From assembly GCA_016278615.1 (NCBI GenBank), contig JADQBM010000023.1:1-45403 (forward strand): 45,403 nt of DNA, in the 5' to 3' direction. The position numbers and the translations under genes are program-made. Numbering within the stretch: position 1 is the first letter of the stretch; each line of letters starts with the position of its first letter. The stretch comes from Clostridia bacterium (GTDB lineage Bacteria > Bacillota > Clostridia > Peptostreptococcales > JAAYPU01). Positions 18,359 to 28,208 of this stretch are shown one piece after another. The notes under the pieces are model-generated. The model saw nothing but the letters and a program-made list of their open reading frames with translations, searched no databases and had not been told where the DNA came from.

Positions 18359-18710
18359 TTCAATTCACCTCTTATTCCGTATTTATTTTGTTTCATTTCC
18401 TTCAACACTTATCTCCAGGGAAATTCTATTTACCAATTTCCCTTATTTCTTTAATTATCTTTTCTCTTTCTCCCCTTTGCATGTCTCTTGCTAATTTTCC
18501 TCTATGCATAAGCATATATTATCAATGAAGCTGTAACATGTAAATATCTAACAGTACACTAACGAATGCAATCAACCGTTTAAAAAAAGAAACTCGTCCT
18601 ATAAATTTCTTCATCCCAAAGTAAAGATGGATGCTTTCAAATCTTATGGTATAATAAGTCATTAAAAGCTGATGAAATATGATTAAGGAAAATTATGGAG
18701 GAAACTTTTT
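18359..18710. promoter_or_regulatory. Divergent intergenic region guaD / nifX-like
   Basis: This gap separates two divergent genes and should hold both promoters. On the plus strand TATAAT at 18650-18655 is a good -10 for the NifX-like gene, with only a weak -35. The ribosome site ATGGAGGAAAC precedes that gene. Nothing else is recognisable. Confidence 0.45.
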
Positions 18711-19073
18711 ATGAAAATTGCATTACCATCTCGTCAAAACCTAATTGATGACCATTTTGGTCACTGTGAGTATTTTACTATTTTCACTGTCAATAGCGAT
18801 AATAAAAAAATAATCTCTCAGGAAACCCTTGCCTCCCCAGCAGGATGTGGCTGCAAATCAAATATCGCACAAACACTTTCAGAAATGGGTGTCAAGATTA
18901 TGCTTGCTGGGAACATGGGGGAAGGTGCGGTTACTGTTTTAAATAATTCCGGCATAGAAGTATTGCGCGGATGCTCAGGAGATGTTAAAGAGGTCGTTCT
19001 CAAATGGCTTGATGGCTCTCTTATGGACTCCGGCGACTCCTGTCATGCACATGAGCATGGATGCCACAACTAA
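18711..19073 (+). CDS. NifX/NifB-C-like Fe-Mo cluster-binding domain protein
   Basis: The 120-residue protein matches the dinitrogenase iron-molybdenum cofactor-binding family: MKIALPSRQNLIDDHFGHC at the start, AGCGCKSNIAQTLSEMGVK, and GAVTVLNNSGIEVLRGCSG. It ends in a Cys/His-rich tail (DSCHAHEHGCHN). Short stand-alone members bind or shuttle Fe-S or Fe-Mo clusters in many anaerobes without nitrogenase. No nif gene is nearby. ATG follows GGAGG. It is monocistronic, with a strong terminator 20 bp downstream. Confidence 0.88.
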   Translation: MKIALPSRQNLIDDHFGHCEYFTIFTVNSDNKKIISQETLASPAGCGCKSNIAQTLSEMGVKIMLAGNMGEGAVTVLNNSGIEVLRGCSGDVKEVVLKWLDGSLMDSGDSCHAHEHGCHN

Positions 19074-19092
19074 CATTATGACATTAGAAGTC

Positions 19093-19135
19093 TAAAAAAT
19101 CCTGAATTCACTCATTAGAATTCAGGATTTTTTTG
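19093..19135 (+). terminator. Strong terminator
   Basis: AAATCCTGAATTC and GAATTCAGGATTT form a 13-bp stem with a short loop, followed by seven T. The sequence is nearly symmetrical, so it could also stop transcripts from the opposite side. Confidence 0.85.
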
Positions 19136-19232
19136 CTTCCTATTTTTAAATTTAGTTATACCTTCAGAACTGGGACTTTTTTTCCATTTACATCAATATT
19201 TTTTATTTTCTATTTCTTTACCAGAGGACACT

Positions 19233-19616
19233 TTAATATTTGTTGTATATCCTATACAAAAATACTGCTGCTTCTGCTCTTGTTGTATTACTCAGTGGAT
19301 TGATTTTATTATCCGATCCTTTTATCAAACCTTCATCCATTAGTCTCGCTATACTAGCAGTTGCATAGGATGATATAAGATTCTTGTCAGCAAATGTATC
19401 GAGAATAGAAGTATCGATTTCTTTATCAACTATGCCTTTTATTTCTAATGCCCGATTGGTTAAAGTCATCATTTCCTGTCTTGTTATATAGTCAGCTGGA
19501 TGGAAATTATTCTTCCCATCTCCTGTTGTTATTCCCAATGCCTTCGCAATACCCACTGCATCATAATAATAGGTATTTTTACTGACATCTTCAAAATTAG
19601 ATTTAAAAATTACCAA
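19233..19616 (-). pseudogene. SLH-domain surface protein, C-terminal fragment
   Basis: These 127 codons encode two S-layer homology repeats (SNFEDVSKNTYYYDAVGIAK and DTFADKNLISSYATASIARL with TRAEAAVFLYRIY). Normally three such repeats anchor a protein to pyruvylated cell-wall polymer. The preceding frame ends KSFKDLGNF, the beginning of a first SLH repeat, and then stops. About 50 residues of that repeat are missing at the junction near 19603-19616, with a frame change. This piece is therefore not an independent gene but the tail of the protein encoded from 22474. Confidence 0.78.
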
Positions 19617-21594
19617 GATCCTTAAATGACTTCTCTACGTATGCTACTGCATATATACTGAAATGTGTTGTGCTAAATGATACAAATCCTGTCTCAGTGT
19701 CATATCGACCATTTGGAACACTGACAATATTGCCTTCTCCATCTATATACCATACAGTGATATGTTCAGGATTTTCTAATTCCTCAGCTGTAGGTGTATA
19801 GGGTATGGATACCGTGACAGGTGAATCAGGATTGTTCCATTGGATGGTATCGCCATCTACCTGAATACTTAATTCAATGACCGGTTTATCACCTATTTCT
19901 GCTCTTAGTTTCTGGCTTAGGGTCATTGGGTCTACAGTATTGAAGGCTAATGTTACCTCACTGCCATTGATATTTTCCAGCATATTACCGGGAAATTGAA
20001 TGCTTCCAATATCCGTCTTGAATTCAAGATCAGGATTGCCCTCAGATTCCAGAGCATTTAAAGGAAGATTTATTTCATAGTTGTCTGTTCCTTTTTTAGA
20101 TATATCAAAGTATAACCATCTATTGCCTTCTTTATCAGTTACTACCCGATCTAACACATTGTCATAAGCATCAGATGATAATTTCGCAATGATTCTATCT
20201 GATTTTTCTGTGATAATGATATCTAAGTCCCCATCTTTGGCACTTTCACTTGAACCCCCACGATTTGAACCGCCGCTGCCGGAATTGTCGGTACTGTCCG
20301 GATCAATATTAATTTCAGCAGACAAATACTCAGTAGCCCAATGATTTAATAAATCAGAGCAATATACATCTATATAATAGTAGTCATATGGCAAATCATT
20401 AAAGGTATATGTCGTATCATTGGTATAGACATATTCATAAAAACTATAACCACTCGTATAAATCTCAGCGTAATACTTTGTACCAGAAGGGTCCTGTGCT
20501 GGTGCCCATGAAAGGGTAATAGCAGCTGTTGTTCTTTCCGTATCATAGGTCACACTGTTAACCACTAATGCGGCATCTGCATCCCACACAGGAGGATTAT
20601 TATCGATTTCCGCTAAAGTACTTACTGTTTTTTCTAACGAAGCACTTTCATTATCAGCTCTATCTACTGCTATTACGCTGAATTCGTATGGCGTTTCATA
20701 TGATAAATCAGTAACAGTATATGCCCTTACATCGGCAAGAACTGTATGGATTTGACTGATACCTTGATATATTTGATATTCCTTTATAAGATTGTCATCA
20801 GAAGCTTCCGGCCATAACAATTCCACAGAATCATCTGACGGTACAGCTGTTAATACCGCATCAATCGGCCATTCCGGCAGTATATCATCTGTGTCCCCAT
20901 CATTAATTATGATAGTAGTGGTACTATTTGCTCTAAGGGTTGCATTATTTGTTGGATTAGAAAGTGAAAGTTCAATGGTATCATATTCTGCAGCCGTATC
21001 GTCTATAAGAGGTATGGTAATCGTTTCTTCTGTATCGCCTTCAATAAAAGTCAGGGTCCCGTCAGCGAGGGTATAGTCATCACCATTTACAGCTGTACCG
21101 CCTGTCACAGCATAATCCACTGTGACTGTACCATCCGAGCCGGAGCCTATTCTTTCAACTACTATATCTATAGAGCCATCTTCTTCAAGTACACTATATT
21201 CAGTACTTTCAAACTGAAGCTCTCCAGGAATAAAGCTTACTGCGACAAACATATCATAACCTCTTATTAAAACAATATCCTCATAAGAATCTTCGTCAAA
21301 ATCAAAGGGATAAATCTTCTTATAATCATTTAAATACCCCCCACTTATCAAGCTCATCATCGTCGCAGGGCTTTGGAAAGTGCCATCACCATTTCCTGTT
21401 AATAAAGCAAGATAATACACACTATCTTCTTTATTCATAATCACGATATCTTTATTGCCATCACGATTATAATCTATAGGACATAAATAAAGTAGGCTAT
21501 CCAGACGAACATTAGATATCAATGTAGACTCCGGTTCAGAAAAAGTAAAATCACCTTCCCCTAAAGCAACATAAGAAAAAGATCTGTAGCCCAC
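19603..21594 (-). pseudogene. Calx-beta / fibronectin-III surface protein, middle fragment
   Basis: This 663-codon open frame has FG-GAP repeats at the start (CPIDYNRDGNKDIVIMNKED), a Calx-beta domain at ~130-225 (GTAVNGDDYTLADGTLTF), two FN3-like domains at ~235-325 and ~330-410, a Gly/Ser-rich linker (GSGGSNRGGSSE), and a DUF4073-like region before STTHFSIYAVAYVEKSFKDL. It has no signal peptide of its own. The upstream frame ends 59 bp before its first Met, and the sequence between still encodes FNGDGNEDIAYYGEE, so a single indel near 21655 separates it from its N-terminal part. The surface location and adhesive or cell-wall role are inferred from the domains. Confidence 0.8.
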
Positions 21595-21652
21595 GCTACC
21601 ATAAATCTCCTCCCCATAATAAGCTATATCTTCGTTCCCATCTCCATTAAAG

Positions 21653-22474
21653 TCATATCACTAAGATAATTTCTACACCCATTTTGCAATTTACATCTTG
21701 TACAGATGTAAAGGTCCCTGCTCCATCGTTTTCGAAAATTTTGATACCATCTGTATATTGATGTAATACAATATCCATATCCCCGTCATGATCTAAATCA
21801 GCAGTCTCAACAGACTGTGCATAGGAAATATCATCTGTTATATTTGCCGTTAATGTAAATGTACCATCACCTTTGCCTAAACCATCATCATTACCTATAA
21901 ATATTGCTAAACTGCCACTAATACTACCAGAACCATAACATGCAACTGCTAAATCCAATATACCATCTCCATTAAGATCCGCAGGTGCAAAAGATTTCGG
22001 AAAAGAAATATCTGAACTGCCTTGTACGGAAGATGGTCTGGTAAACCCTCCATTGCCATCCCCTAAGTATACAAATACGTTACCATAAGACTCATTATAT
22101 CCTGCAGCATTGCTGCCATAAACAAAATCCATATGGCCGTCGTTGTTGAAATCAGCAGCCATAATACCTCTTCCCGAGAAAGAGGCAACTATTTCACTTG
22201 AATCAAATGTGCCATCGCTGTTTCCTTTCATTAGATATACGCTATTATTAGTTTTACATACAATCATGTCCATATAGCCGTCTTCATCAAAGTCTGCAAA
22301 ATCGATTGAGTCTACATTTCCTCCGCCCAATCCGTATACATTACCATCTTTGAAATAATTCTCTGCAAACACTTGATTGGCTGAAAATAATAAAACAATT
22401 AAGAAAGTACACATTGCAATTTTTTTTGATACAAAAGTTCTTCTTTTTAGCATTCCTGATAATTCAATAAACAC
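21653..22474 (-). pseudogene. FG-GAP/VCBS repeat surface protein, N-terminal fragment
   Basis: The 273-codon frame begins with a signal peptide (MCTFLIVLLFSANQVFAENY after a basic stretch). Four or five FG-GAP/VCBS repeats follow, each with a calcium-loop pattern such as DFDEDGYMDMIV, DFNNDGHMDFVYG, DLNGDGILDLAVA and DLDHDGDMDIVLH. These build a beta-propeller in secreted proteins. The frame breaks at its end and is continued by the next fragment. Together the three fragments (22474 to 19233) would make a ~1060-residue secreted, SLH-anchored protein. No homologue of the break is visible in the second SLH protein at the right edge of the window. Confidence 0.8.
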
Positions 22475-22551
22475 ATTAACACCATCCTTTTAAAATTATT
22501 TTCGATATTAGTAAAGCAACATATTCTATTCTCTTTTCCCCTTTAATGCAT

Positions 22552-22590
22552 AAAAAATCCATCATGTTCCAATTATGATGGATTTTTTTG
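22552..22590. terminator. Bidirectional terminator
   Basis: AAAATCCATCAT and ATGATGGATTTT form a 12-bp stem with a nine-base loop and runs of A and T on both sides. It separates the surface-protein gene from the oxidoreductase remnant. Confidence 0.8.
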
Positions 22591-22641
22591 GATTTGTATA
22601 TCACACAAAAGTACCATTTTCTGTTTTAAAGATGAAAAAAA

Positions 22642-23281
<640 letters not shown>

Positions 23282-23581
23282 TTAGCAGCATCCACTATCG
23301 TTGCCACCTGAACAGTCGCAGCTGGGTTCACTTCGTGTAATCCAACCCATTATGACTGCATAAGCACAACCAACTCCCTGCTTTACCTCTATTGCATTTA
23401 ATGGGCAGTTCTTTGCACATGCACCGCATTCCATGCATCCATCCTTATCTAAGATTTCAGCTTTTCTTTCTTTAATGCTAAAGACATGATGGGGACAAAC
23501 TTCTATACATCTACCACACCCAGTACATTTTTCGGTATTTAGAATCAACGTTGAGACATCTTTCAAATATCTATTTTTCAT
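23282..23581 (-). CDS. hgcB: Mercury methylation ferredoxin HgcB
   Basis: A 99-residue 2[4Fe-4S] ferredoxin. The two cluster motifs CTGCGRCIEVCP and CMECGACAKNCP are complete. The segment GVGCAYAVIMGWITRSE carries the extra conserved Cys, and the chain ends in vicinal cysteines (SGCC), both as in HgcB. HgcB is thought to reduce the corrinoid of HgcA and to pass Hg(II) through its cysteines during formation of methylmercury. AAGGAGG precedes the ATG, and the gene begins 12 bp after hgcA, as in known hgcAB pairs. Confidence 0.93.
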   Translation of the reverse strand: MKNRYLKDVSTLILNTEKCTGCGRCIEVCPHHVFSIKERKAEILDKDGCMECGACAKNCPLNAIEVKQGVGCAYAVIMGWITRSEPSCDCSGGNDSGCC

Positions 23582-23592
23582 TAAGTTCCTCC

Positions 23593-24750
23593 TTAAATCC
23601 CCATAAAGCTATTAAGTAAAATTAGTAACATCCCCAAGCTTACTGTAATAATAATTATAGGAACTGCTATTTTCATTTCTTTTATAACACCGGACGATGA
23701 AGTATATGTTGAAGCACCTGTAAAGTTCATTGCATAAAAAGAAGATATGGAAGACAAAACCAATAAATATCCAATTGCTCTAACTAAACTGTATGAAGGC
23801 AATTGCGGCCATCCATTTATCAAATTAACCACAACAGCCCATATAAAACCTAATAACCAACCCTTCCATGCAAAAGCCCTTCCCGGAATCCAAGGCAGTA
23901 ACACTGGAGTGATCACACAACCGATTATTAAGGCACCCACATATGCATAAAAATCGTCTAATCCAAAAGGTATTGTAACAATAAGATTCAAAAGAAAAAG
24001 TATTCCAAAAGCAATTATAGAAACCTTAATCGCTTCTACCAACTCTATTGGCGTTAAAACCAATCGGTCATATGTAGTAAACTTGACTGTACGCATTTCT
24101 GGAGTTGCTGTCATGTCCCTACGGATAAATTCTTTGATATCTTTAGCTCTTACAGGTCCATAAACCACTTGAAATCCAGTTTGCCGAGAAGCCTCATGAG
24201 CACTTAATCCAGGCGCCCCCAATTGTGGCAAGATTAAAGTTCTTTGTGTTACAATCTCGTGAAGCTTAGTGCAACTTATACGTGTTAGTAATTCCTTTGT
24301 GCCAAAGGTCCCTTTTCCTGCAGCACACCAAACATTAATGCCCTTGGTATCAAGCACTAAAATCCATGTATTTATGTCCGCCAGTTCCTTTCTTAATGAA
24401 TCAAAGGTCGATTTGTAGTTGGCAGTTACTAATACGGGTGATTCATTATCAGGAGTCCCTACAGCATAGAGCCCAGGGTTAATTTTATAATTCATTCTGT
24501 TTACTCCCCAGCGTGCTTTCCATGAACCTAATATATCACTAAAGTTCAGTTGGGTAGATACCACCGGTACTACGCCTTTCGGAGTGTTAATGACACCTTG
24601 AATCCATTTTTCGTTTCCCGCATATTCAACTAATATCTCTGAGGAGCCGCATCCACTATTGCTTGAACAGCATGTTCTTTTTACTTCATTCCCATTTTCT
24701 ATCATTGTCATCATCCCCACGTCTTTACTTGCAACAGTCATTTTACCCAA
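23593..24750 (-). CDS. hgcA: Mercury methylation corrinoid protein HgcA
   Basis: The protein of up to 385 residues has the diagnostic cap-helix motif NVWCAAGKGTFG with the cobalt-coordinating Cys at ~142. The corrinoid-binding domain spans ~45-235, and then there are about five membrane segments (for example VSIIAFGILFLLNLIVTIPF and the final VPIIIITVSLGMLLILLNSF). It transfers a methyl group from a methyl donor pathway to Hg(II) at the inner membrane. An N-terminal stretch EVKRTCCSSNSGC is also typical. The exact start is uncertain: several ATG codons lie between 24739 and 24700, and no strong ribosome site picks one. It forms an operon with hgcB. Confidence 0.93.
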   Translation of the reverse strand: MGKMTVASKDVGMMTMIENGNEVKRTCCSSNSGCGSSEILVEYAGNEKWIQGVINTPKGVVPVVSTQLNFSDILGSWKARWGVNRMNYKINPGLYAVGTPDNESPVLVTANYKSTFDSLRKELADINTWILVLDTKGINVWCAAGKGTFGTKELLTRISCTKLHEIVTQRTLILPQLGAPGLSAHEASRQTGFQVVYGPVRAKDIKEFIRRDMTATPEMRTVKFTTYDRLVLTPIELVEAIKVSIIAFGILFLLNLIVTIPFGLDDFYAYVGALIIGCVITPVLLPWIPGRAFAWKGWLLGFIWAVVVNLINGWPQLPSYSLVRAIGYLLVLSSISSFYAMNFTGASTYTSSSGVIKEMKIAVPIIIITVSLGMLLILLNSFMGI

Positions 24751-24953
24751 TCGCTATAAGCAGTATTTGAAGGCTATGTAATTAATTATACAGTACTGTC
24801 CCTGTTCTGTTAATTCCAAAATCACATAGTTTAGAATGTCCTTTCAACATCTTATCACGAACGTGCTTTTTTTATCAAAACTACTTAGCGGCAGAGGTCC
24901 GATAATCAATCAACATGCCGCTTTTTCACCCTTTTTTTCTCTAAGCTTAACTC

Positions 24954-25601
24954 TTAAATATGGCGAAAGGTCCCAATCCTATTTAGAGCAGTTTGGTTCA
25001 TATAGGTATAAAGAAGCTCCATATACCCATTTACAGTTTCAGGATTAACCGATAGATGATCACCTGGTACAGCTGGCAGTGCATCTGCTTCTGCTTGGAT
25101 AGATATAGTTTTACCGGGCTCCACATAACGCCCTTTAGGGATTTTCACTCCTCCTGTAATATTAGCGCCATGCATAATCACACAATCTGGACTTATTTCC
25201 GCATCGAAAATGGAAACGTGCTGGCCAATGAAGGTGTTCTTTCCCACTCTGCAGGGACCATGGACTGCAGATCCATGGAGAATACTGACCTCACCATCAA
25301 TATGAACAGACCATTTATAGGCACCCACCTTTACATATTGATTAGGTTGCCCATGTATTAAGCAGTGATCATGAATGCTGGTCCCAGGACCAATAAAAAA
25401 AGGACTCCCATAATCAGCACGAATAATGTTGTGAAAACCAATGAATACAGGCCCTTTAATGGTAACATCCCCAACAACTGCACTGCCAGGTCCCACAAAA
25501 ACATCAGAAGAGATTTTGGGATAGGTAGAGTAGTTGATATGGGATGTAATAGGATTATAAGTGATTATTGAATTATTATAATTCTGTTTTGTAGTATGCA
25601 T
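24954..25601 (-). CDS. Gamma-carbonic-anhydrase-like hexapeptide-repeat protein
   Basis: The 215-residue protein is a left-handed beta-helix of the gamma-carbonic-anhydrase/LbH family, as shown by repeated hexapeptide steps (FVGPGSAVVGDVTIKGPVFIG). The family's RAD motif is in NIIRADYGSP. Histidines suited to zinc binding occur in HDHCLIHGQ, SILHGSAVHGP and VIMHGANI. It may hydrate CO2 or act on another small molecule, as many relatives do. GGAGG precedes the ATG. It lies 200 bp upstream of hgcA, with the same orientation but no clear functional link. The gap 24751-24953 shows no feature. Confidence 0.8.
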   Translation of the reverse strand: MHTTKQNYNNSIITYNPITSHINYSTYPKISSDVFVGPGSAVVGDVTIKGPVFIGFHNIIRADYGSPFFIGPGTSIHDHCLIHGQPNQYVKVGAYKWSVHIDGEVSILHGSAVHGPCRVGKNTFIGQHVSIFDAEISPDCVIMHGANITGGVKIPKGRYVEPGKTISIQAEADALPAVPGDHLSVNPETVNGYMELLYTYMNQTALNRIGTFRHI

Positions 25602-25785
25602 AGGTATACCTCCGAAATAGAAAAAATAACGTTCTATACTTATAATATGGAACCTATTGCTTTTCTGAACCTAGCTACTTTAAATCCATTGAATATAGGT
25701 TTCCTCGAAACGCTCTGATCCGAAACACGCCACATAAACATTTTACATATGATAATGTTATAAAGATTTGAAAGGAATGAGCAAT

Positions 25786-26319
25786 ATGAATAATTTCTAT
25801 AATATGTATCCATATCCTTGCTTCAATACACCCATGTATTACCCCTACTTTCCTAATCAGTATTTCCCTATTACTGATAGACCTAAAAATGATATTCGAA
25901 TTAAATTGAAGGATTATGGTCCAGAACCCTTTGTAGTTAATATTGAGAAAGCTACTAAGCAGAATAATACTTACCGTACCGCTTTATGGACAGGAAGCCA
26001 TCTGCAACTTACTTTGATGAGCATTAAAGTTGGGGAAGACATAGGTTTAGAGGTTCATCCCAATCTTGATCAATTCATACGTATTGAAGAAGGCCAAGGA
26101 CTTGTTAAAATGGGGGATAGCAAAGATAATTTGGATTTTCAAGCAAAAGTCTATGATGATTTTTCATTCATCATACCTGCAGGCAAATGGCACAATCTAA
26201 TCAATACAGGTTATAAACCAATTAAATTGTACTCTATTTATGCACCACCTCAACATCCGCACGGTACAGTTCATGAAACCAAAGCAGATGCAGAAGCTGA
26301 TGAAAGCCACGACCACTAG
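25786..26319 (+). CDS. Cupin-domain protein with Tyr/Pro-rich N-terminus
   Basis: The 177-residue protein starts at the ATG after AAAGGAATGAGCAAT. Its first ~30 residues are unusually rich in Tyr, Pro and Asn (MYPYPCFNTPMYYPYFPNQY), as in some spore-coat-like proteins. The rest is a cupin barrel with metal-binding residues in LEVHPNLDQFIRIEEGQG and FIIPAGKWHNLINTGYKP; it ends in a His-rich tail (ADESHDH). Similar cupins of unknown substrate are common in Clostridia. The gene stands alone on the plus strand between two minus-strand genes. Confidence 0.82.
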   Translation: MNNFYNMYPYPCFNTPMYYPYFPNQYFPITDRPKNDIRIKLKDYGPEPFVVNIEKATKQNNTYRTALWTGSHLQLTLMSIKVGEDIGLEVHPNLDQFIRIEEGQGLVKMGDSKDNLDFQAKVYDDFSFIIPAGKWHNLINTGYKPIKLYSIYAPPQHPHGTVHETKADAEADESHDH

Positions 26320-26337
26320 TATTGGAACCTGTAGCCC

Positions 26338-26388
26338 TCCTGGCGTCGGTCTGGAAATCCTGCAGGCGGAAAAACACCAGACCTGACG
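26338..26388. repeat. GC-rich inverted repeat after the cupin gene
   Basis: GCGTCGGTCTGG and CCAGACCTGACGC face each other across a ~25-base loop holding CCTGCAGG. The stem is much more GC-rich than its surroundings. No T run follows, so it is not a standard terminator; function unknown. Confidence 0.5.
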
Positions 26389-26485
26389 CAATGGAGATTT
26401 CTAATTTCATTATCTCTAGATGTTTGACTATTAATTGAATTATCGGTGCTGTCCGTATAGTCTTTAATTTGTGTCCATCGATGGA

Positions 26486-26968
26486 CTAGTATCCCATCTC
26501 TTTTAATATTCTAGACAAAGTGCTTAGACGTTCTCCAATCAGTTCCCCATCGTCACTCAATGCTTGGCTGAACAACTTAATATCCTCATCGATTTTTTCG
26601 TTATCTGTACATACAGACACTGTCATCGCATCTCCTTGTAACCCCACCCGATCGATAACAGGGTTTTCCGTATCATACAATTTCTCATATCTATATGCTT
26701 CTCGAAAGTGTAGATTGGTTCGGCAGACAAGGATTGCAAGGTCAATGACACGGTGAAGGGGTAATTCTTCTGACTGTCTTGACCATTTCTCCCCTGTATG
26801 TCTCCATACTTTGGCTGATATATCTACCTTTCCTCGGTCATTCCATTGGGCTAATCCTAAGGAAAGTCCCTTTGCATCAGAATCATAGGCATATCTGCCA
26901 TCAACATTTTCATAATTTTCAGAAACGATGACGGGTTTATGTTTTAAAGTCGTTGGTATTTTCATCAT
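26486..26968 (-). CDS. DUF6530 family protein
   Basis: A 160-residue soluble protein that I recognise as the DUF6530 family, from VSENYENVDGRYAYDSDAK, LSLGLAQWNDRGKVDISAKV and HRVIDLAILVCRTNLHFREA. No catalytic motif, membrane segment or signal peptide is visible, and the role of the family is not known. GAGGAGG sits just before the ATG. A perfect 23-bp palindrome lies immediately upstream of that ribosome site, so expression is probably controlled by a repressor. The gene interrupts a repeat found uninterrupted 2 kb away, so it may have been acquired as a unit. Confidence 0.75.
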   Translation of the reverse strand: MMKIPTTLKHKPVIVSENYENVDGRYAYDSDAKGLSLGLAQWNDRGKVDISAKVWRHTGEKWSRQSEELPLHRVIDLAILVCRTNLHFREAYRYEKLYDTENPVIDRVGLQGDAMTVSVCTDNEKIDEDIKLFSQALSDDGELIGERLSTLSRILKEMGY

Positions 26969-26984
26969 ATTTCCTCCTCAATGT

Positions 26985-27007
26985 TTAGTAAATTACTAAT
27001 TTACTAA
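26985..27007. promoter_or_regulatory. Perfect 23-bp operator palindrome upstream of DUF6530
   Basis: Arms TTAGTAAATTA and TAATTTACTAA are exact reverse complements separated by a single C. The site lies 17 bp upstream of the DUF6530 start codon. Length and AT-rich form resemble MarR/PadR-type operators. No regulator of that kind is encoded in the window. Confidence 0.7.
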
Positions 27008-27337
27008 AATAGTAATTTAATTATAAATAATTTTTCATCTTCTGTCAACCTGTAATAATTTTTTATCTTATTTTTTCCTATTATCAGTTAATATTTAAAT
27101 TTACAATAAAAAAAATTGGTCAAGGTCCTAACCGACATATTTATAACGATTCAGCTTCTTACCATTTTGTATTTTTGGAAAAAAATATCTTTTTTATACC
27201 ACACTTGCAGCATATCTTATCTACATTAATCTTTAGGATTATTTATTTGTTGAACAAATCTAACCCCCACCAAGGTTTGTGACGTTTATGAATTTTTTAA
27301 CATATTATGGTATAAAATTAATTTGAGGTGATAGTCT

Positions 27338-28045
27338 ATGTCACGATATACACGTCCCCTAAAGCTGGGAGATCAGGGTCAGGATGTCATTGAATTGCAG
27401 GAGAGATTAAATACCTTGGGCTTTAATGCTGGGTTAGAGGATGGTTATTTGGGGCGATCTACACAGCAAGCTGTTATTGAATTTCAGCGAAGCAAAGGTT
27501 TAACTCCGGATGGTATTATCGGGCCGAATACTTATACAGCACTTATGGGTATTAACGGCAAAACCTGGATTTTGATTAATCTGGCAGAGAAAATGCTCTA
27601 TCTCTATCTGGATAATCAACTTCATCGTTCCTTTCCTGTAGCCATAGGAAAGCCGAGTACGCCAAGTCCAACCGGCAATTTTAAAATTACCGAAAAAGTC
27701 ATCAATCCAGGAGGAGTTTTTGGAACACGATGGATGCGTTTTTATAAGGACTACGGTATTCATGGCACCAATAATCCTGCTTCTATCAGCAGAGCCGTCT
27801 CAAACGGCTGCATTCGTATGAACAATGCGGATGTGAACTATGTCTACAGTCTGGTTCCTGTCGGAACAGAAGTAACCATTGTCAGCTCCCAGACTACAGG
27901 TCGATATTATTCCGTTCAAGTCGGCGATACTTTATATGGCATTTCACAAAAAATTGGGGTAAGTTATGATGCGCTTTTAAGAGAAAACAGTATTACAAAT
28001 CCCAATATGATCTATGTGGGTCAAAGGCTTCTTATTCCCGGATAA
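27338..28045 (+). CDS. L,D-transpeptidase with PG-binding and LysM domains
   Basis: The 235-residue protein has three domains. A PG_binding_1 domain at ~8-65 (LGDQGQDVIELQERLNTLGF), a YkuD L,D-transpeptidase domain at ~72-180 with catalytic motif HGTNNPASISRAVSNGCIRM (His and the nucleophilic Cys in SNGCIRM), and a C-terminal LysM at ~188-234 (VQVGDTLYGISQKIGV). It would form 3-3 crosslinks in peptidoglycan or in the spore cortex. It lacks an obvious signal peptide, as do several spore-associated members. TTTGAGGTGATAGTCT precedes the ATG; TATAAAAT at ~27311 is a candidate -10. A terminator follows. Confidence 0.92.
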   Translation: MSRYTRPLKLGDQGQDVIELQERLNTLGFNAGLEDGYLGRSTQQAVIEFQRSKGLTPDGIIGPNTYTALMGINGKTWILINLAEKMLYLYLDNQLHRSFPVAIGKPSTPSPTGNFKITEKVINPGGVFGTRWMRFYKDYGIHGTNNPASISRAVSNGCIRMNNADVNYVYSLVPVGTEVTIVSSQTTGRYYSVQVGDTLYGISQKIGVSYDALLRENSITNPNMIYVGQRLLIPG

Positions 28046-28120
28046 GCAGAACTTAAACCCTTTGTCAAATTTGTGGCCTTAAGCCATAACAAATAGAACA
28101 TTTAAAAATAGCTGCAAAAC

Positions 28121-28166
28121 AAATGGAATGCGCCCGGTATAGTTTCGGACTCATTCCATTTTTATT
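28121..28166 (+). terminator. Terminator of the L,D-transpeptidase gene
   Basis: AAATGGAATG and CATTCCATTT form a 10-bp stem, with inner pairing GCCCGG/TCGGAC, followed by TTTATT. It lies ~75 bp beyond the stop. Confidence 0.7.
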
Positions 28167-28208
28167 AAGATTATTTACTATGAACAAAGAAAACTGTGTT
28201 CTGGAATC

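Larger units (their letters stand above)
26398..27147. repeat. Split repeat, copy A (interrupted by the DUF6530 gene)
   Basis: Blocks 26401-26430 (TAATTTCATTATCTCTAGAT) and 27024-27147 (from ATAATTTTTCATCTTCTGTC to ACCGACATATTT) match copy B at 28925-29135, where they are directly joined. In copy A the DUF6530 gene and its operator lie between the two blocks. The gap 26969-27337 otherwise holds only the L,D-transpeptidase promoter region. Confidence 0.7.

Noticed and set aside
18359-18530. Purine riboswitch upstream of guanine deaminase
   Set aside because: The conserved purine-aptamer core (TATAAT...GTTTCTACC...) was not found on the minus strand.
18711-19073. Evidence for nitrogen fixation from the NifX-like protein
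   Set aside because: Short stand-alone members occur widely without nitrogenase, and no nif gene is in the window.
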